This document shows, in pieces, positions 16,167 through 24,851 of a stretch of DNA of 64,000 nt. The position numbers and the translations under genes were made by a program. How positions within the stretch are numbered: the first letter of the stretch is position 1; each line of letters starts with the position of its first letter. The stretch is from Christensenella minuta (GTDB lineage: Bacteria; Bacillota; Clostridia; Christensenellales; Christensenellaceae): assembly GCF_003628755.1 (NCBI RefSeq), contig NZ_CP029256.1, positions 515,585 to 579,584 on the forward strand, read 5' to 3'. The notes beneath the pieces were generated by a model that did no database searches, had not been told where the DNA came from, and worked only from the letters and a program-made list of their open reading frames with translations.

Positions 16167-17357
16167 TTAATCGGCGTAGTTATCGAAGTATCCCTGTACC
16201 AGCACAACGGGAGTTCCCTTATCGCCGCTGCCGGAGGTCAGGTCGCACAGCGAACCAATCAGGTCGGTCAACCGGCGGGGCGTAGTGCCCTGCGATTCCA
16301 TGGAACCCTTAAGATCCTGGTTTTTGTCCTTGATATACTGCCTGATTGCGGTATGGAGGTCTTCGCCTTCAAGATCTGCAAACTGATTATCCGCAAGATA
16401 TTTCAGCTTAAGTTCATTGGGCGTGCCCATAAGCCCGACGGTGTGCGCGGGGGAAACGACAGGATCGGCCAATTCCCAGATTTTACCGACAGGGTCCTTG
16501 AACGCGCCGTCGCCGTATACCATAACTTCGACGGTTTTTCCTGTTTTTTCAAAGACCATATGCTGCACGGCATCTACAAATTCCTCGCACGACTGCGGAA
16601 ACAGTTTTACCTTGTCTTCCGTTGACTTGTTGGAGCCAAGAATACCATATTTGGCGTTGAAGCCGCTGCCGTCAATGGGCTCCGCCATAATATCGTCGAG
16701 GGAATAAAGCGTTTTTACGCCTGCCGCCGTCAGCTTATTCTTGGAGCGCACGCGCGTATGGATGTCGCAGCAGAGCACGTGGTCGGTGTAAGGAAGAACC
16801 GCACATGGATCGTTCGCGAAAATGATTTCCACCTCTGCGCCCTCTTCGCGGATAAGGCCTTCGTAATAATCCACATAATCTACGCCCGTAAAAGGATGGA
16901 GGTTCACCCCGAACAGCTCGCGGTATTGCTCGAGCGTTAGCACGTCGCTCCACGGATTGACGCCTTTTTCCTCCACCTGATCCAGTGAAACAAGATGGTT
17001 GCCGACCTCATCCGAAGGGTAGGAGAGCATGAGGACGATTTTTTTCGCGCCCCTGGCAATCCCACGCAGGCAGATCGCAAAACGGTTGCGGGAAAGTATG
17101 GGAAAAATAACGCCGATCGTATTATCGCCGTACTTGGACCTGATATCGCTTGCAATATTGTCGACAGTGGCATAATTGCCCTGCGCACGGGCCACGACCG
17201 CTTCGGTCACGGCGATCACATCGCGGTCGTTCAGGGCAAAGCCGTCCTCCTTCGCGGCTTCAAGCACGCTCGAAACGACGATGGCGGCAAGATCATCGCC
17301 CTCGCGTATAATAGGAGTCCGGATCCCGCGTGAAACTGTTCCAACACATCTAGACAT
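16167..17357 (-). CDS. Coenzyme F420-0:L-glutamate ligase family protein
   Basis: A 396-residue member of the F420 gamma-glutamyl ligase (CofE-like) family as found in many Clostridia. The N-terminal region has the family pattern: TPIIREGDDLAAIV, the DRDVIAVTEAVVARAQG stretch near residue 47, SRNRFAICLRGIARGA near 90, and a later NKSTEDKVKLFP and YGDGAFKDP. No other F420 gene is in the window, so adding glutamates to F420 is not implied; a ligase acting on another acceptor is as likely. ATG 17357 follows GAGGTG by 6 bases; a GTG at 17366 is less likely. Confidence 0.8.
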   Translation of the reverse strand: MSRCVGTVSRGIRTPIIREGDDLAAIVVSSVLEAAKEDGFALNDRDVIAVTEAVVARAQGNYATVDNIASDIRSKYGDNTIGVIFPILSRNRFAICLRGIARGAKKIVLMLSYPSDEVGNHLVSLDQVEEKGVNPWSDVLTLEQYRELFGVNLHPFTGVDYVDYYEGLIREEGAEVEIIFANDPCAVLPYTDHVLCCDIHTRVRSKNKLTAAGVKTLYSLDDIMAEPIDGSGFNAKYGILGSNKSTEDKVKLFPQSCEEFVDAVQHMVFEKTGKTVEVMVYGDGAFKDPVGKIWELADPVVSPAHTVGLMGTPNELKLKYLADNQFADLEGEDLHTAIRQYIKDKNQDLKGSMESQGTTPRRLTDLIGSLCDLTSGSGDKGTPVVLVQGYFDNYAD

Positions 17358-17414
17358 AATTCGCACCTCGAAATTGATTTATGTAAGGCTGTGGCGCCAA
17401 AAAACGCCTCTACT

Positions 17415-17443
17415 ATTATAGCAGAGCAGGCCTTCCGGCACAA
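17415..17443 (-). promoter_or_regulatory. Promoter of the F420-ligase-like gene
   Basis: On the minus strand TTGTGC (plus 17438-17443) and TATAAT (plus 17415-17420) have a 17-base spacer, and TGC precedes the -10 hexamer. Confidence 0.65.
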
Positions 17444-17520
17444 TGCTTTTTGCAGTATGGAAGCGCCGGACAAAAAACAGACCGGCACGCAAGGCTGTTC
17501 TGCTTGCATCTTGCTTCGGT

Positions 17521-18813
17521 TCAGACCTTAAGCTCCGCATCAAAATCAAATAATGCAAAGTCGCATACGAGCCGCAGCAGAGTAAAACGGTTGCGGATGT
17601 AGCAGCAGACTTTCATGGTTTCTTTAAATTGTTCGTCCGTCATATTGATATCGTGATAGCTGGTATACCCGCCGATGGCCCGGAGCGTTTCCGTAAGCGC
17701 CTCGGCGGAGGGAACTTCGCCGGCAATCCGCAGGACTTCATCATAATTTTGTTCCAGAAGGCGGCGGTCAAGCTTCGCGGTAATGGTAGGCGTATTTTCC
17801 TTTTCAATCGCGGCAACGATTCCCGCAGGGTATTGCGCGTAATAGCCCTTGACACGTTCGATATCGAACTGGTTGGGAATGTTTTCTTTATAGATACGGC
17901 TCAGGCGCCGGGCAAATATGGGGTAATATTTCGCAGCCTGGATTGTTGCGATCCCCACTTTTTCGCCGTGAAGCGCCGCTCGGTTCACGCCTTCGACGGG
18001 TACGATTTCCAGGTAATGTGAAAAATGATGCTCAAAGCTCGACGCAGGCCGCGTAATCCCGACCATCTGCATCGCGACGCCTGAAAGCAGGAGGCCCTTC
18101 ATCAGGATGCCGAAACTATCGATGTCGCCGCTGTTAATCTTTTCAATGTTCTGCACGATCATATCGACAGCCTCGATCGTAAGGTCGGCTACGAAAGGGC
18201 AAAAATATTCCCCGGTAATCAGATGGCCGATCTTCCAGTCGGCGATACTGATATATTTACTGAGCATATCGCCCACGCCGGAAGCAGTCATTTTTTTCGG
18301 GGCGGCGGCGACGACCTCAAGGTCCGCGACCACGGCGTTCGGCGCCTTGGCGGGCAGGGTGATCTTAGCTCCGTTCAGGGTCATCGCTGCGGAATTGGAA
18401 ACGAAACCATCCACACTTGCGGCAGTTGGAACCACGATGAATGGAAGCTCCTGTTTGAAAGCGACATACCGGACAACATCGCAGATAACGCCGGAACCGA
18501 CCGCCAAAAGAAGATCGTGGCCGCCGTCCCTCAGCGCTTGCGTCACCAGATCGATTTGCCGTTCGTCCGCGTGAATCTCATCGTCTGCAAGAATACAGGC
18601 GGGAACTTCGGGAAGCGCTGCGCCAAATTTCGGATATGCCGCCCTGTGAGTATTCCGGTCAAAGACAGCAAGGGGCTTTGCCGATGGGAACAGACGGGCA
18701 AGAAGCGCGGGCAATTTTTTCATAGCGTCTTTCTCCACAATATATTCGCGCGTTTGGAGCGTATGGTTTTTCCCACAGGCGCAGCCGCTGACATCCAATA
18801 TTTCTTCAAACAT
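17521..18813 (-). CDS. sn-glycerol-1-phosphate dehydrogenase (AraM/EgsA family)
   Basis: Predicted to reduce dihydroxyacetone phosphate to sn-glycerol 1-phosphate with NAD(P)H and a metal ion. The 430 residues have the dinucleotide region LLLAVGSGVICDVVRY near residue 102, VPTAASVDGFVSNSAAMT near 128, and metal-site regions ASGVGDMLSKYISIADWK near 180, SSFEHHFSHYLE near 260 and LHGEKVGIATI near 285. In Bacillus the homologue feeds heptaprenylglyceryl phosphate synthesis; no prenyltransferase is nearby here. The start ATG follows GAGGGAGA. Its promoter is back-to-back with that of the hexokinase gene. Confidence 0.88.
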   Translation of the reverse strand: MFEEILDVSGCACGKNHTLQTREYIVEKDAMKKLPALLARLFPSAKPLAVFDRNTHRAAYPKFGAALPEVPACILADDEIHADERQIDLVTQALRDGGHDLLLAVGSGVICDVVRYVAFKQELPFIVVPTAASVDGFVSNSAAMTLNGAKITLPAKAPNAVVADLEVVAAAPKKMTASGVGDMLSKYISIADWKIGHLITGEYFCPFVADLTIEAVDMIVQNIEKINSGDIDSFGILMKGLLLSGVAMQMVGITRPASSFEHHFSHYLEIVPVEGVNRAALHGEKVGIATIQAAKYYPIFARRLSRIYKENIPNQFDIERVKGYYAQYPAGIVAAIEKENTPTITAKLDRRLLEQNYDEVLRIAGEVPSAEALTETLRAIGGYTSYHDINMTDEQFKETMKVCCYIRNRFTLLRLVCDFALFDFDAELKV

Positions 18814-18852
18814 ATAAAGTGATCTCCCTCGTCAAAAAATTTGATCGTATCC

Positions 18853-18881
18853 ATTGTACGGCAGGCGAAAGCGTTCGTCAA
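18853..18881 (-). promoter_or_regulatory. Promoter of the glycerol-1-phosphate dehydrogenase gene
   Basis: On the minus strand TTGACG (plus 18876-18881) and TACAAT (plus 18853-18858) have a 17-base spacer. Its -35 lies only 6 bases from the -35 of the divergent hexokinase promoter. Confidence 0.65.
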
Positions 18882-18887
18882 ATGGCA

Positions 18888-18915
18888 TTGCAAAAAAAGG
18901 ATTTTACAGTATAAT
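18888..18915 (+). promoter_or_regulatory. Promoter of the hexokinase gene
   Basis: TTGCAA (18888-18893) and TATAAT (18910-18915) have a 16-base spacer. Transcription would start near 18922, about 29 bases before the ATG. Confidence 0.7.
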
Positions 18916-18950
18916 AATGAGAGAACATCAAAGCAATGAAAGGAACGCAT

Positions 18951-20207
18951 ATGCTGACTGCAAACGAGTTTATCAGGAAACATAAAATGGAATACACGTC
19001 CATTGACGTAAAAAACGAGATGGACACTTACATCGATGAAATGAAAAAGGGATTGTGCGGCGAGAAGAGTTCGCTGCTGATGATCCCTTCCTATATTACG
19101 CTGAAAAGCGAAGTGAAGCGGGAAAAACCGGTGATCTGCGTAGACGCGGGCGGGACGAATCTGCGCGTTGCGGTGGCGAAATTTTCCGAGGACGGCTCTT
19201 TTTGCACGGAGGAATTCCAGCGGTATTTGATGCCGGGTGTGGAAAAGGAACTTGAGGCCGAAGAATTTTTTGATATTTTGGCGGATTATATCCTGCCTTT
19301 TACGAAAATCACGAAAAATATTGTGATTTCATTCGCTTACCGGGCAAAAATACTGCCCGATATCGACTGCGAGATCGTAGAAATCACCAAAGAAGTCAAA
19401 GTGAAAAATGCAGGCGGAAAACTGCTGGGCAGAGAGATTTGCGCGGCCTTGGCGAAGAAGGGCGCGGACGGCTGTAATATCGTTGTGGTAAACGACTCCG
19501 TGGCAACGGCGCTTGCCGGAAAAGCGGAAAAACTGAACGACGGATACGGCTCCTTTACGGGGACGATACTTGGTACGGGAAGCAACAGCTGCTATATTGA
19601 ATATATGCGCAACATCGCGAAGCTTGAAGGCGGCGAAGAGGGCCTGATGGTGATTAATACGGAGGCGGGCAGCTATAATAAGGTGCCGCGCAGCGATATC
19701 GATATTGCCTATGACGAAAGCACACAAAACCCTGGGATCGGGGTGTTTGAGAAAATGACCAGCGGCGGCTACTTGGGCCCCCTGTGTGATTTTACCCTGC
19801 GCACGGCGGCGCGGGAAGGTGTCTTTGAAAAAGGATTTTCCATGGCAGGGACGGTCTCGACCGTCGACGTGAACGCTTTCCTGACGGACGGGTCGGGCGC
19901 GCTGGGCAGATATTTTACGGCGGAAGCGGACCGGAACGCCGCACGGGAGATTTTGCTCAACATCGTCCTTCGCGCGGGCAGGTTCTTAGCCCTGCAGATG
20001 GCGGCGGTTGCGGTAAAGGCCGCGAAGGAAAACGACCGAGTATGTATGACCATTGAGGGAACGACCTATGAGAAAATGTTCGGACTCAAAAAGGAAGCGC
20101 TGACGGTTCTGCTTCCGTATCTTGATTCGATCGGCATCAAGGCAGACGTAATCAGCGTGGAAAATGCGGTGCTCAAGGGATGCGCGATTGCCGGGCTTTC
20201 GCGTTAA
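18951..20207 (+). CDS. Hexokinase, eukaryotic-type family
   Basis: Predicted to phosphorylate a hexose with ATP. The 418 residues follow the two-domain eukaryotic hexokinase pattern rather than the ROK or GlcK pattern: MIPSYITL near residue 44 (like the FPTFV start), phosphate loop DAGGTNLRVAV near 65, NDSVATAL near 178 (catalytic Asp), LGTGSNSCYIE near 202, EAGSYNKVPRSDID near 226 and EKMTSGGYLG near 261. ATG 18951 follows AAAGGA; the upstream ATG at 18936 sits on that site. It is divergent from the glycerol-1-phosphate dehydrogenase gene. The sugar is not fixed by sequence. Confidence 0.88.
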   Translation: MLTANEFIRKHKMEYTSIDVKNEMDTYIDEMKKGLCGEKSSLLMIPSYITLKSEVKREKPVICVDAGGTNLRVAVAKFSEDGSFCTEEFQRYLMPGVEKELEAEEFFDILADYILPFTKITKNIVISFAYRAKILPDIDCEIVEITKEVKVKNAGGKLLGREICAALAKKGADGCNIVVVNDSVATALAGKAEKLNDGYGSFTGTILGTGSNSCYIEYMRNIAKLEGGEEGLMVINTEAGSYNKVPRSDIDIAYDESTQNPGIGVFEKMTSGGYLGPLCDFTLRTAAREGVFEKGFSMAGTVSTVDVNAFLTDGSGALGRYFTAEADRNAAREILLNIVLRAGRFLALQMAAVAVKAAKENDRVCMTIEGTTYEKMFGLKKEALTVLLPYLDSIGIKADVISVENAVLKGCAIAGLSR

Positions 20208-20263
20208 CGGCGCGGTACTGAAATAAATTTAATAACGGTTGCATATTGTAATTGAGGCCGGTT

Positions 20264-20269
20264 TATAAT
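20264..20269 (+). promoter_or_regulatory. Likely -10 of the hydEGF promoter
   Basis: TATAAT at 20264-20269 with a loosely placed TTGCAT (20239-20244, 19-base spacer). A start near 20276 gives a leader of about 135 bases. No other promoter can fit between the leader terminator and hydE. Confidence 0.5.
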
Positions 20270-20319
20270 ATGATATAGAAAGATCGAAATTTTGCTTCTG
20301 ACCACAAGGAGAAATCTGA

Positions 20320-20343
20320 GTGAGAGGACGGCGTTTGAAATAG
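20320..20343 (+). CDS. Candidate leader peptide upstream of hydE
   Basis: Tiny ORF of seven codons, GTG start at 20320 and TAG at 20341, encoding MRGRRLK. AAGGAG (20306-20311) lies 8 bases before the start, a good ribosome site. It ends 12 bases before the leader terminator, as in translation-controlled attenuators. Three of its seven codons are arginine (AGA, CGG, CGT). Expression is only inferred. Confidence 0.35.
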   Translation: MRGRRLK

Positions 20344-20355
20344 CGATATTTTATC

Positions 20356-20389
20356 AGCTGTCTTTTCGTTTGGAAAGGCAGCTTTTTTA
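20356..20389 (+). terminator. Leader terminator (attenuator) before hydE
   Basis: AGCTGTCTTTTC (20356-20367) pairs over 12 positions, two of them G-T, with GGAAAGGCAGCT (20372-20383) around GTTT, followed by six T. Only 22 bases separate it from the hydE ATG, so it must be read through for hydE to be made from any upstream promoter. Confidence 0.75.
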
Positions 20390-20411
20390 TCGGCTGGAAA
20401 CAGGAGAGGAT

Positions 20412-21407
20412 ATGGCGCTTTATACGCTGGGAAATCATACGCTTGATACGCAGCATCCGGATATGGATGTTCTCACCGCGCTGATCGGAGACGAGGGCGT
20501 GGATGCGGAACTATTCCATGAGGCCAACCGCGTTAAAACCGAGGAATTCGGCAGCAAAGTTTTTGTGCGGGGGATCATAGAATTTTCCAACTATTGCCGT
20601 TGCACCTGTGCCTACTGCGGGATCAGTGCGCAGATGGTACATGCTAAACGGTATCGTATGCCTCCGGATGAATTGACAGACGCCGCCGTCCGCGCGGCGG
20701 AAACGTACCGCACCGTGATCCTGCAAAGCGGGGAAGACCGTTTTTACACAGCGGAAATGCTCGCGGATATTGTGCGGCGGATCAAACAAAGGGCAAATTG
20801 TGCGGTAACTTTATCGATTGGAGAACGGACTCTCGAAGAATACCGGCTGATGCGGGAAGCAGGGGCGGATCGGTTTTTGCTGAAGCACGAGACGGCAAAT
20901 GCGGTGCTTTATGAATCTTTGCATGGGGTACCGCTCGAAACGCGGCTTGACGCCCAGCGCAGGATCAGGGCGCTCGGCTTTGAACTCGGCGGGGGATTCA
21001 TGGTCGGCCTTCCGGGGCAGACGGACGAGACGCTTGCACAGGACCTGATGACGCTTGTATACGAAGGGGTAGAAATGGCGGGGATCGGGCCGTTTATCGC
21101 CCATCCGGATACAGAACTCGGCGGTGCGCCGGACGGGGACCCGCATAAGACGCTTAAAGTGCTTGCGCTGGCGCGGCTCCTTCTTCCAAAATGCCACCTG
21201 CCGTCTACAACGGCACTCAATGTCAAAGGGGGAATGAAAAACGCGCTGCTCTGCGGTGCGGACGTCATCATGCAGAAAGCGACGCCTTTTGAGTATAGAA
21301 AACTTTACGATATTTACCCGGGCAGGGATGCGCTGGAGGTGCCGCTCGAAGAACAATATGAAACATTAAGGAAAAGGCTTGCGGAGTTTGGATTATCCGC
21401 AGAATAG
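20412..21407 (+). CDS. hydE: [FeFe]-hydrogenase maturase HydE (radical SAM)
   Basis: Radical SAM enzyme that helps build the diiron part of the H-cluster of [FeFe]-hydrogenase. The 331 residues have the CxxxCxxC iron-sulfur motif in NYCRCTCAYCGI near residue 63 and barrel motifs such as LQSGEDRFYTAE and GGGFMVGLPGQTDE. ATG 20412 follows AGGAG by 5 bases; the longer ORF upstream runs through the leader hairpin and is not coding. hydG starts 9 bases downstream. It is the first gene of hydE-hydG-hydF. Confidence 0.95.
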   Translation: MALYTLGNHTLDTQHPDMDVLTALIGDEGVDAELFHEANRVKTEEFGSKVFVRGIIEFSNYCRCTCAYCGISAQMVHAKRYRMPPDELTDAAVRAAETYRTVILQSGEDRFYTAEMLADIVRRIKQRANCAVTLSIGERTLEEYRLMREAGADRFLLKHETANAVLYESLHGVPLETRLDAQRRIRALGFELGGGFMVGLPGQTDETLAQDLMTLVYEGVEMAGIGPFIAHPDTELGGAPDGDPHKTLKVLALARLLLPKCHLPSTTALNVKGGMKNALLCGADVIMQKATPFEYRKLYDIYPGRDALEVPLEEQYETLRKRLAEFGLSAE

Positions 21408-21416
21408 GGGGAAAGT

Positions 21417-22820
21417 ATGTACAATGTAATGGGGAAAACAGCCGCCGAGTTTATGGACAACGCTGAAATAGAGCGTTCGCTTGCGGCGGCAAGGGAAAAA
21501 GCAAAGGACAAAAAGGAAGTAGAGCGTATCATCCATAAGGCGAGCGGCTTTGGCGGGCTGACGCACGAGGAAGCCGGAACCTTAAGCTATGTGGAAGATA
21601 AAGAACTGATCGAAAAGATGTTCGCCGCGGCAAAGCAAATCAAAAAGCATATTTACGGGAATCGTATCGTGATGTTCGCACCGCTCTATCTTTCGGACTA
21701 CTGCGTCAATGAATGCCGTTACTGCGGTTATCATCATTCCTCGTGTATGGAACGCAAAAAACTTACACAGGAAGAGATTGTGCAGGAGGTCAGGGCGCTC
21801 GAAAAGATGGGGCACAAGCGGCTTGCGCTCGAAACGGGTGAAGACCCGAAGAACTGCCCGCTTGATTATGTGCTTGAGAGCATCAAAACGATCTATTCCA
21901 TCCATTTTGACAATGGAGCGATCCGCCGCGTGAATGTGAATATAGCGGCGACGACGGTTGAAAACTATAAGCGGCTTAAGGAAGCGGGAATCGGGACTTA
22001 TATCCTGTTCCAGGAGACCTATCATAAGCCGACGTACGAGCTGCAGCATCCGAAAGGGCCGAAGAGCAACTATGAATACCACACGACTGCGCACGACCGC
22101 GCCATGGAGGCGGGGATCGACGATGTGGGACTTGGTGTGCTGTACGGCCTTTATGACTGGCATTTTGACATTGTGGGGCAGATCATGCATGCGGAGCATC
22201 TGGAGGCGGTATTCGGCGTAGGCCCGCACACGATTTCCATGCTGCGCATCCGTGATGCGGGAGACGTCAAGAAAACAGATTACGAGCATGCAGTGTCGGA
22301 TGACGATTATAAGAAGATCGTCGCGATCATGCGTATGACAGTTCCGTATACGGGAATGATTCTTTCCACGCGCGAGGGCGGCGCGTACCGTGACAGCGTG
22401 ATCGAGCTCGGCATTTCCCAGGTGAGCGCGGGCAGCGCGACGGGTGTGGGCGGTTATACGATCAAAACACAGCAGCCGCAATTCGAGATCGAGGACCACC
22501 GGACGCCGATCGAAATGACGAAGGAATTGATCCGGGACGGCTATATCCCGAGTTTCTGTACGGCGTGCTACCGGCAGGGCCGGACCGGAGACCGGTTTAT
22601 GCGCCTTGCGAAAACAGGACAGATCGGCAATATATGCCAGCCGAATGCGCTTTTGACGCTTAAGGAATATGCGGTGGATTACGGCGATGATGAATTTAAG
22701 CAAATGGCGAACGAATTGATTGAACGTCAGCTGGAAGAGATTCCTAACGATGCGGTGCGGGAAAAAGCGAAGGGCTATATAGCAAAGATCGAAAACGGGG
22801 AACGTGATTTCCGGTTCTGA
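21417..22820 (+). CDS. hydG: [FeFe]-hydrogenase maturase HydG (tyrosine lyase)
   Basis: Radical SAM enzyme that cleaves tyrosine to give CO and cyanide ligands for the H-cluster iron. The 467 residues show the N-terminal cluster motif CVNECRYCGYHH near residue 99 and the second cluster site in the C-terminal domain, CTACYRQGRTGDRFM near 382 with the third Cys in GNICQPNALLTL near 406. Both clusters needed for activity are therefore present, distinguishing it from thiazole synthase ThiH. hydF follows after 104 bases. Confidence 0.97.
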   Translation: MYNVMGKTAAEFMDNAEIERSLAAAREKAKDKKEVERIIHKASGFGGLTHEEAGTLSYVEDKELIEKMFAAAKQIKKHIYGNRIVMFAPLYLSDYCVNECRYCGYHHSSCMERKKLTQEEIVQEVRALEKMGHKRLALETGEDPKNCPLDYVLESIKTIYSIHFDNGAIRRVNVNIAATTVENYKRLKEAGIGTYILFQETYHKPTYELQHPKGPKSNYEYHTTAHDRAMEAGIDDVGLGVLYGLYDWHFDIVGQIMHAEHLEAVFGVGPHTISMLRIRDAGDVKKTDYEHAVSDDDYKKIVAIMRMTVPYTGMILSTREGGAYRDSVIELGISQVSAGSATGVGGYTIKTQQPQFEIEDHRTPIEMTKELIRDGYIPSFCTACYRQGRTGDRFMRLAKTGQIGNICQPNALLTLKEYAVDYGDDEFKQMANELIERQLEEIPNDAVREKAKGYIAKIENGERDFRF

Positions 22821-22924
22821 TTATAAAATGGCCGGCGGCGGTAGCGGGGAAGGAGCTGTATTTGCCGGTCCCTTGCATCCGTCCTGGTGATTTCGTGAAA
22901 AGCTGTGATTGAGAGGTAGCAGGC

Positions 22925-24103
22925 ATGTCTAATTTAGATGAAACGCCGAGGGCAAACCGGCTTCATGTTGCGTTTTTCGGCAAGACCAACGCGGGAAAAT
23001 CAAGCACGATCAACGCCATAACAGGGCAGGAAATCGCCCTTGTTTCGGATGTTGCGGGCACAACGACCGACCCGGTCTATAAAGCCATGGAGCTTTTGCC
23101 AGTAGGACCGGTCGTGTTTATCGATACGGCCGGGCTTGACGACCGGACCGCTCTTGGACGGGCGCGTATCGGCAAGACGGACGAAGTGGTAGACAAAGCT
23201 GATATCGCCGTTTTTGTGATTAACAGCGCGGATCAGGACCTTGGACCGGAGCAGGAATACATGAAGCGGTTCCAGGCAAAGAAAACGCCGGTCATTATTG
23301 CCTATAATACGTTTGGGGGCGATGGTGCAGGGGTTGCGGCGCCAAGCGGGGAGAATACGGTGGTAATCGATGCGAAAACGGGCCGGGGAATCGATGCGCT
23401 GAAGGAAATGATCGTGCGAAATGCGCGGGATTACGAGCTTCCGAGCATCGTGGGAGACCTTGCCAAAAAGGGAGACAGCGTGATGCTCGTAATGCCGCAG
23501 GATATTCAGGCGCCAAAAGGCAGGCTGATTCTTCCGCAGGTACAGGTGACACGTGACCTCCTCGACAAGGGATGCCGGGTGATCTCCGTTAAAACGGAGG
23601 ATATGGTTTCCATGCTTGGGGAACTAAAGAATCCGCCGCGGCTTGTGATTACGGATTCACAGGTGTTCCAATATGTGAATGAGCATCTTGATAAGACAAT
23701 TCCCCTGACCTCTTTCTCTATGCTGATGGCAAAATATAAGGGAGATATCGAGGAGTTCGTAAAAGGAGCGCGCGCTATTGCCGGCCTGAAACCGGGCGAT
23801 AAGGTGCTGATCGCGGAATCCTGCACACACCATGCCATGAAAGGCGATATTGCGCGGGAAAAACTGCCTGGCTGGCTGGAGCAGTTTGCGGGCGGAGGCC
23901 TCGTGGTTGAAAATACGGCGGGTCATGGGTTCCCGGAGAACCTCGGGGAATACAAATTGATCGTACATTGCGGCGGATGTATGGTGAACCGTAAAAATAT
24001 GCTCTCCAAAATAGAACATGCGAAAAATGCCGGGATCCCGATTACCAACTTTGGTGTGGCGATTGCTTTCCTGAATGGAATGCTTTCCCGCGTTTCCTAT
24101 TAA
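22925..24103 (+). CDS. hydF: [FeFe]-hydrogenase maturation GTPase HydF
   Basis: Scaffold GTPase that receives the diiron precursor and passes it to the hydrogenase. The 392 residues have G1 [10 protein letters not shown] near residue 18, the G3 motif DTAGLDD near 71, a dimerisation domain, and the C-terminal cluster domain with CTHHAMKGD near 300 and HCGGCM near 350. The start ATG follows GAGAGGTAGC. No hydrogenase structural gene lies in the window, so the client is encoded elsewhere. Confidence 0.96.
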   Translation: MSNLDETPRANRLHVAFFGKTNAGKSSTINAITGQEIALVSDVAGTTTDPVYKAMELLPVGPVVFIDTAGLDDRTALGRARIGKTDEVVDKADIAVFVINSADQDLGPEQEYMKRFQAKKTPVIIAYNTFGGDGAGVAAPSGENTVVIDAKTGRGIDALKEMIVRNARDYELPSIVGDLAKKGDSVMLVMPQDIQAPKGRLILPQVQVTRDLLDKGCRVISVKTEDMVSMLGELKNPPRLVITDSQVFQYVNEHLDKTIPLTSFSMLMAKYKGDIEEFVKGARAIAGLKPGDKVLIAESCTHHAMKGDIAREKLPGWLEQFAGGGLVVENTAGHGFPENLGEYKLIVHCGGCMVNRKNMLSKIEHAKNAGIPITNFGVAIAFLNGMLSRVSY

Positions 24104-24150
24104 AAGTACAGGAACCACGCTTTGCCTGGGTACCGGATGTGCGGTTGCGG

Positions 24151-24179
24151 TTTACAAAAAAAGTGAAATCAAGTATAAT
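24151..24179 (+). promoter_or_regulatory. Cyclophilin gene promoter
   Basis: TTTACA (24151-24156) and TATAAT (24174-24179) have a 17-base spacer. A small hairpin, GCAGCG-CAAT-GCTGC, lies in the short leader. Confidence 0.75.
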
Positions 24180-24227
24180 GTACGCAAAAAGCAGCGCAAT
24201 GCTGCGCATATACCGGGAGGCAGAGGT

Positions 24228-24701
24228 ATGATCGTAATCAAAATAAAAGGCGGCGGCACCATCAAGGTTAAGCTCGACGAAAAAGCTGCTCCGAAAACGG
24301 TAGAGAATTTTAAAAAGTTGGTCAATGAAGGCTTTTACGATGGACTTAAGTTCCACCGGGTAATCAAAGGCTTCATGATTCAGGGCGGCTGTCCTAAAGG
24401 AACGGGCACCGGCGGACCGGGATACAGCATCGAGGGAGAATTTTCTTCCAACGGGTATGATAACCCGCTCAAGCACAAGCGCGGCGTGATTTCTATGGCA
24501 CGCAGCATGGATCCGAACTCTGCGGGTTCCCAGTTTTTTATCATGCACGCGGACGCCCCGCATCTCGACGGGCAGTATGCGGCATTCGGAAAGGTTGTTG
24601 AGGGGATGGAGGTTGTCGACGAGATTGCTTCTATGAAAACGGATTTTTCAGACCGCCCGCTTGCCGATATCGTTATGGAAAAGGTTACCGTCGAAGACTG
24701 A
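24228..24701 (+). CDS. Peptidyl-prolyl cis-trans isomerase, cyclophilin type
   Basis: Speeds proline isomerisation during protein folding; no signal peptide is seen, so it is probably cytoplasmic. The 157 residues have the cyclophilin core: [13 protein letters not shown] near residue 47 (catalytic Arg and Phe/Met pocket), RGVISMARS near 85, NSAGSQFFI near 97 and [12 protein letters not shown] near 120. ATG 24228 follows GGGAGG by 7 bases; the ORF extends upstream to 24075, overlapping hydF and the promoter, and that part is not coding. Confidence 0.94.
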   Translation: MIVIKIKGGGTIKVKLDEKAAPKTVENFKKLVNEGFYDGLKFHRVIKGFMIQGGCPKGTGTGGPGYSIEGEFSSNGYDNPLKHKRGVISMARSMDPNSAGSQFFIMHADAPHLDGQYAAFGKVVEGMEVVDEIASMKTDFSDRPLADIVMEKVTVED

Positions 24702-24741
24702 CGTGCAGCCGCTGATTCCTGATTGATTTCAAACGGTATTG

Positions 24742-24772
24742 ATACCGCAGTATTTGCTGCGGTATTTTTTTG
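24742..24772 (+). terminator. Intrinsic terminator after the cyclophilin gene
   Basis: ATACCGCAG (24742-24750) pairs with CTGCGGTAT, followed by seven T. Confidence 0.9.
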
Positions 24773-24851
24773 CTTTAAAAACGGCTTGATATAGCGAAAG
24801 TCTGCTTTCATATATGCTTTACGGCCCCACAAACAACGGAATTTCTCTGAT

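Noticed and set aside
20270-20411. Known riboswitch class (TPP, SAM, cobalamin, FMN or c-di-GMP) before hydE
   Set aside because: None of the conserved core sequences that I know for these classes appears; only the terminator and short ORF can be supported.
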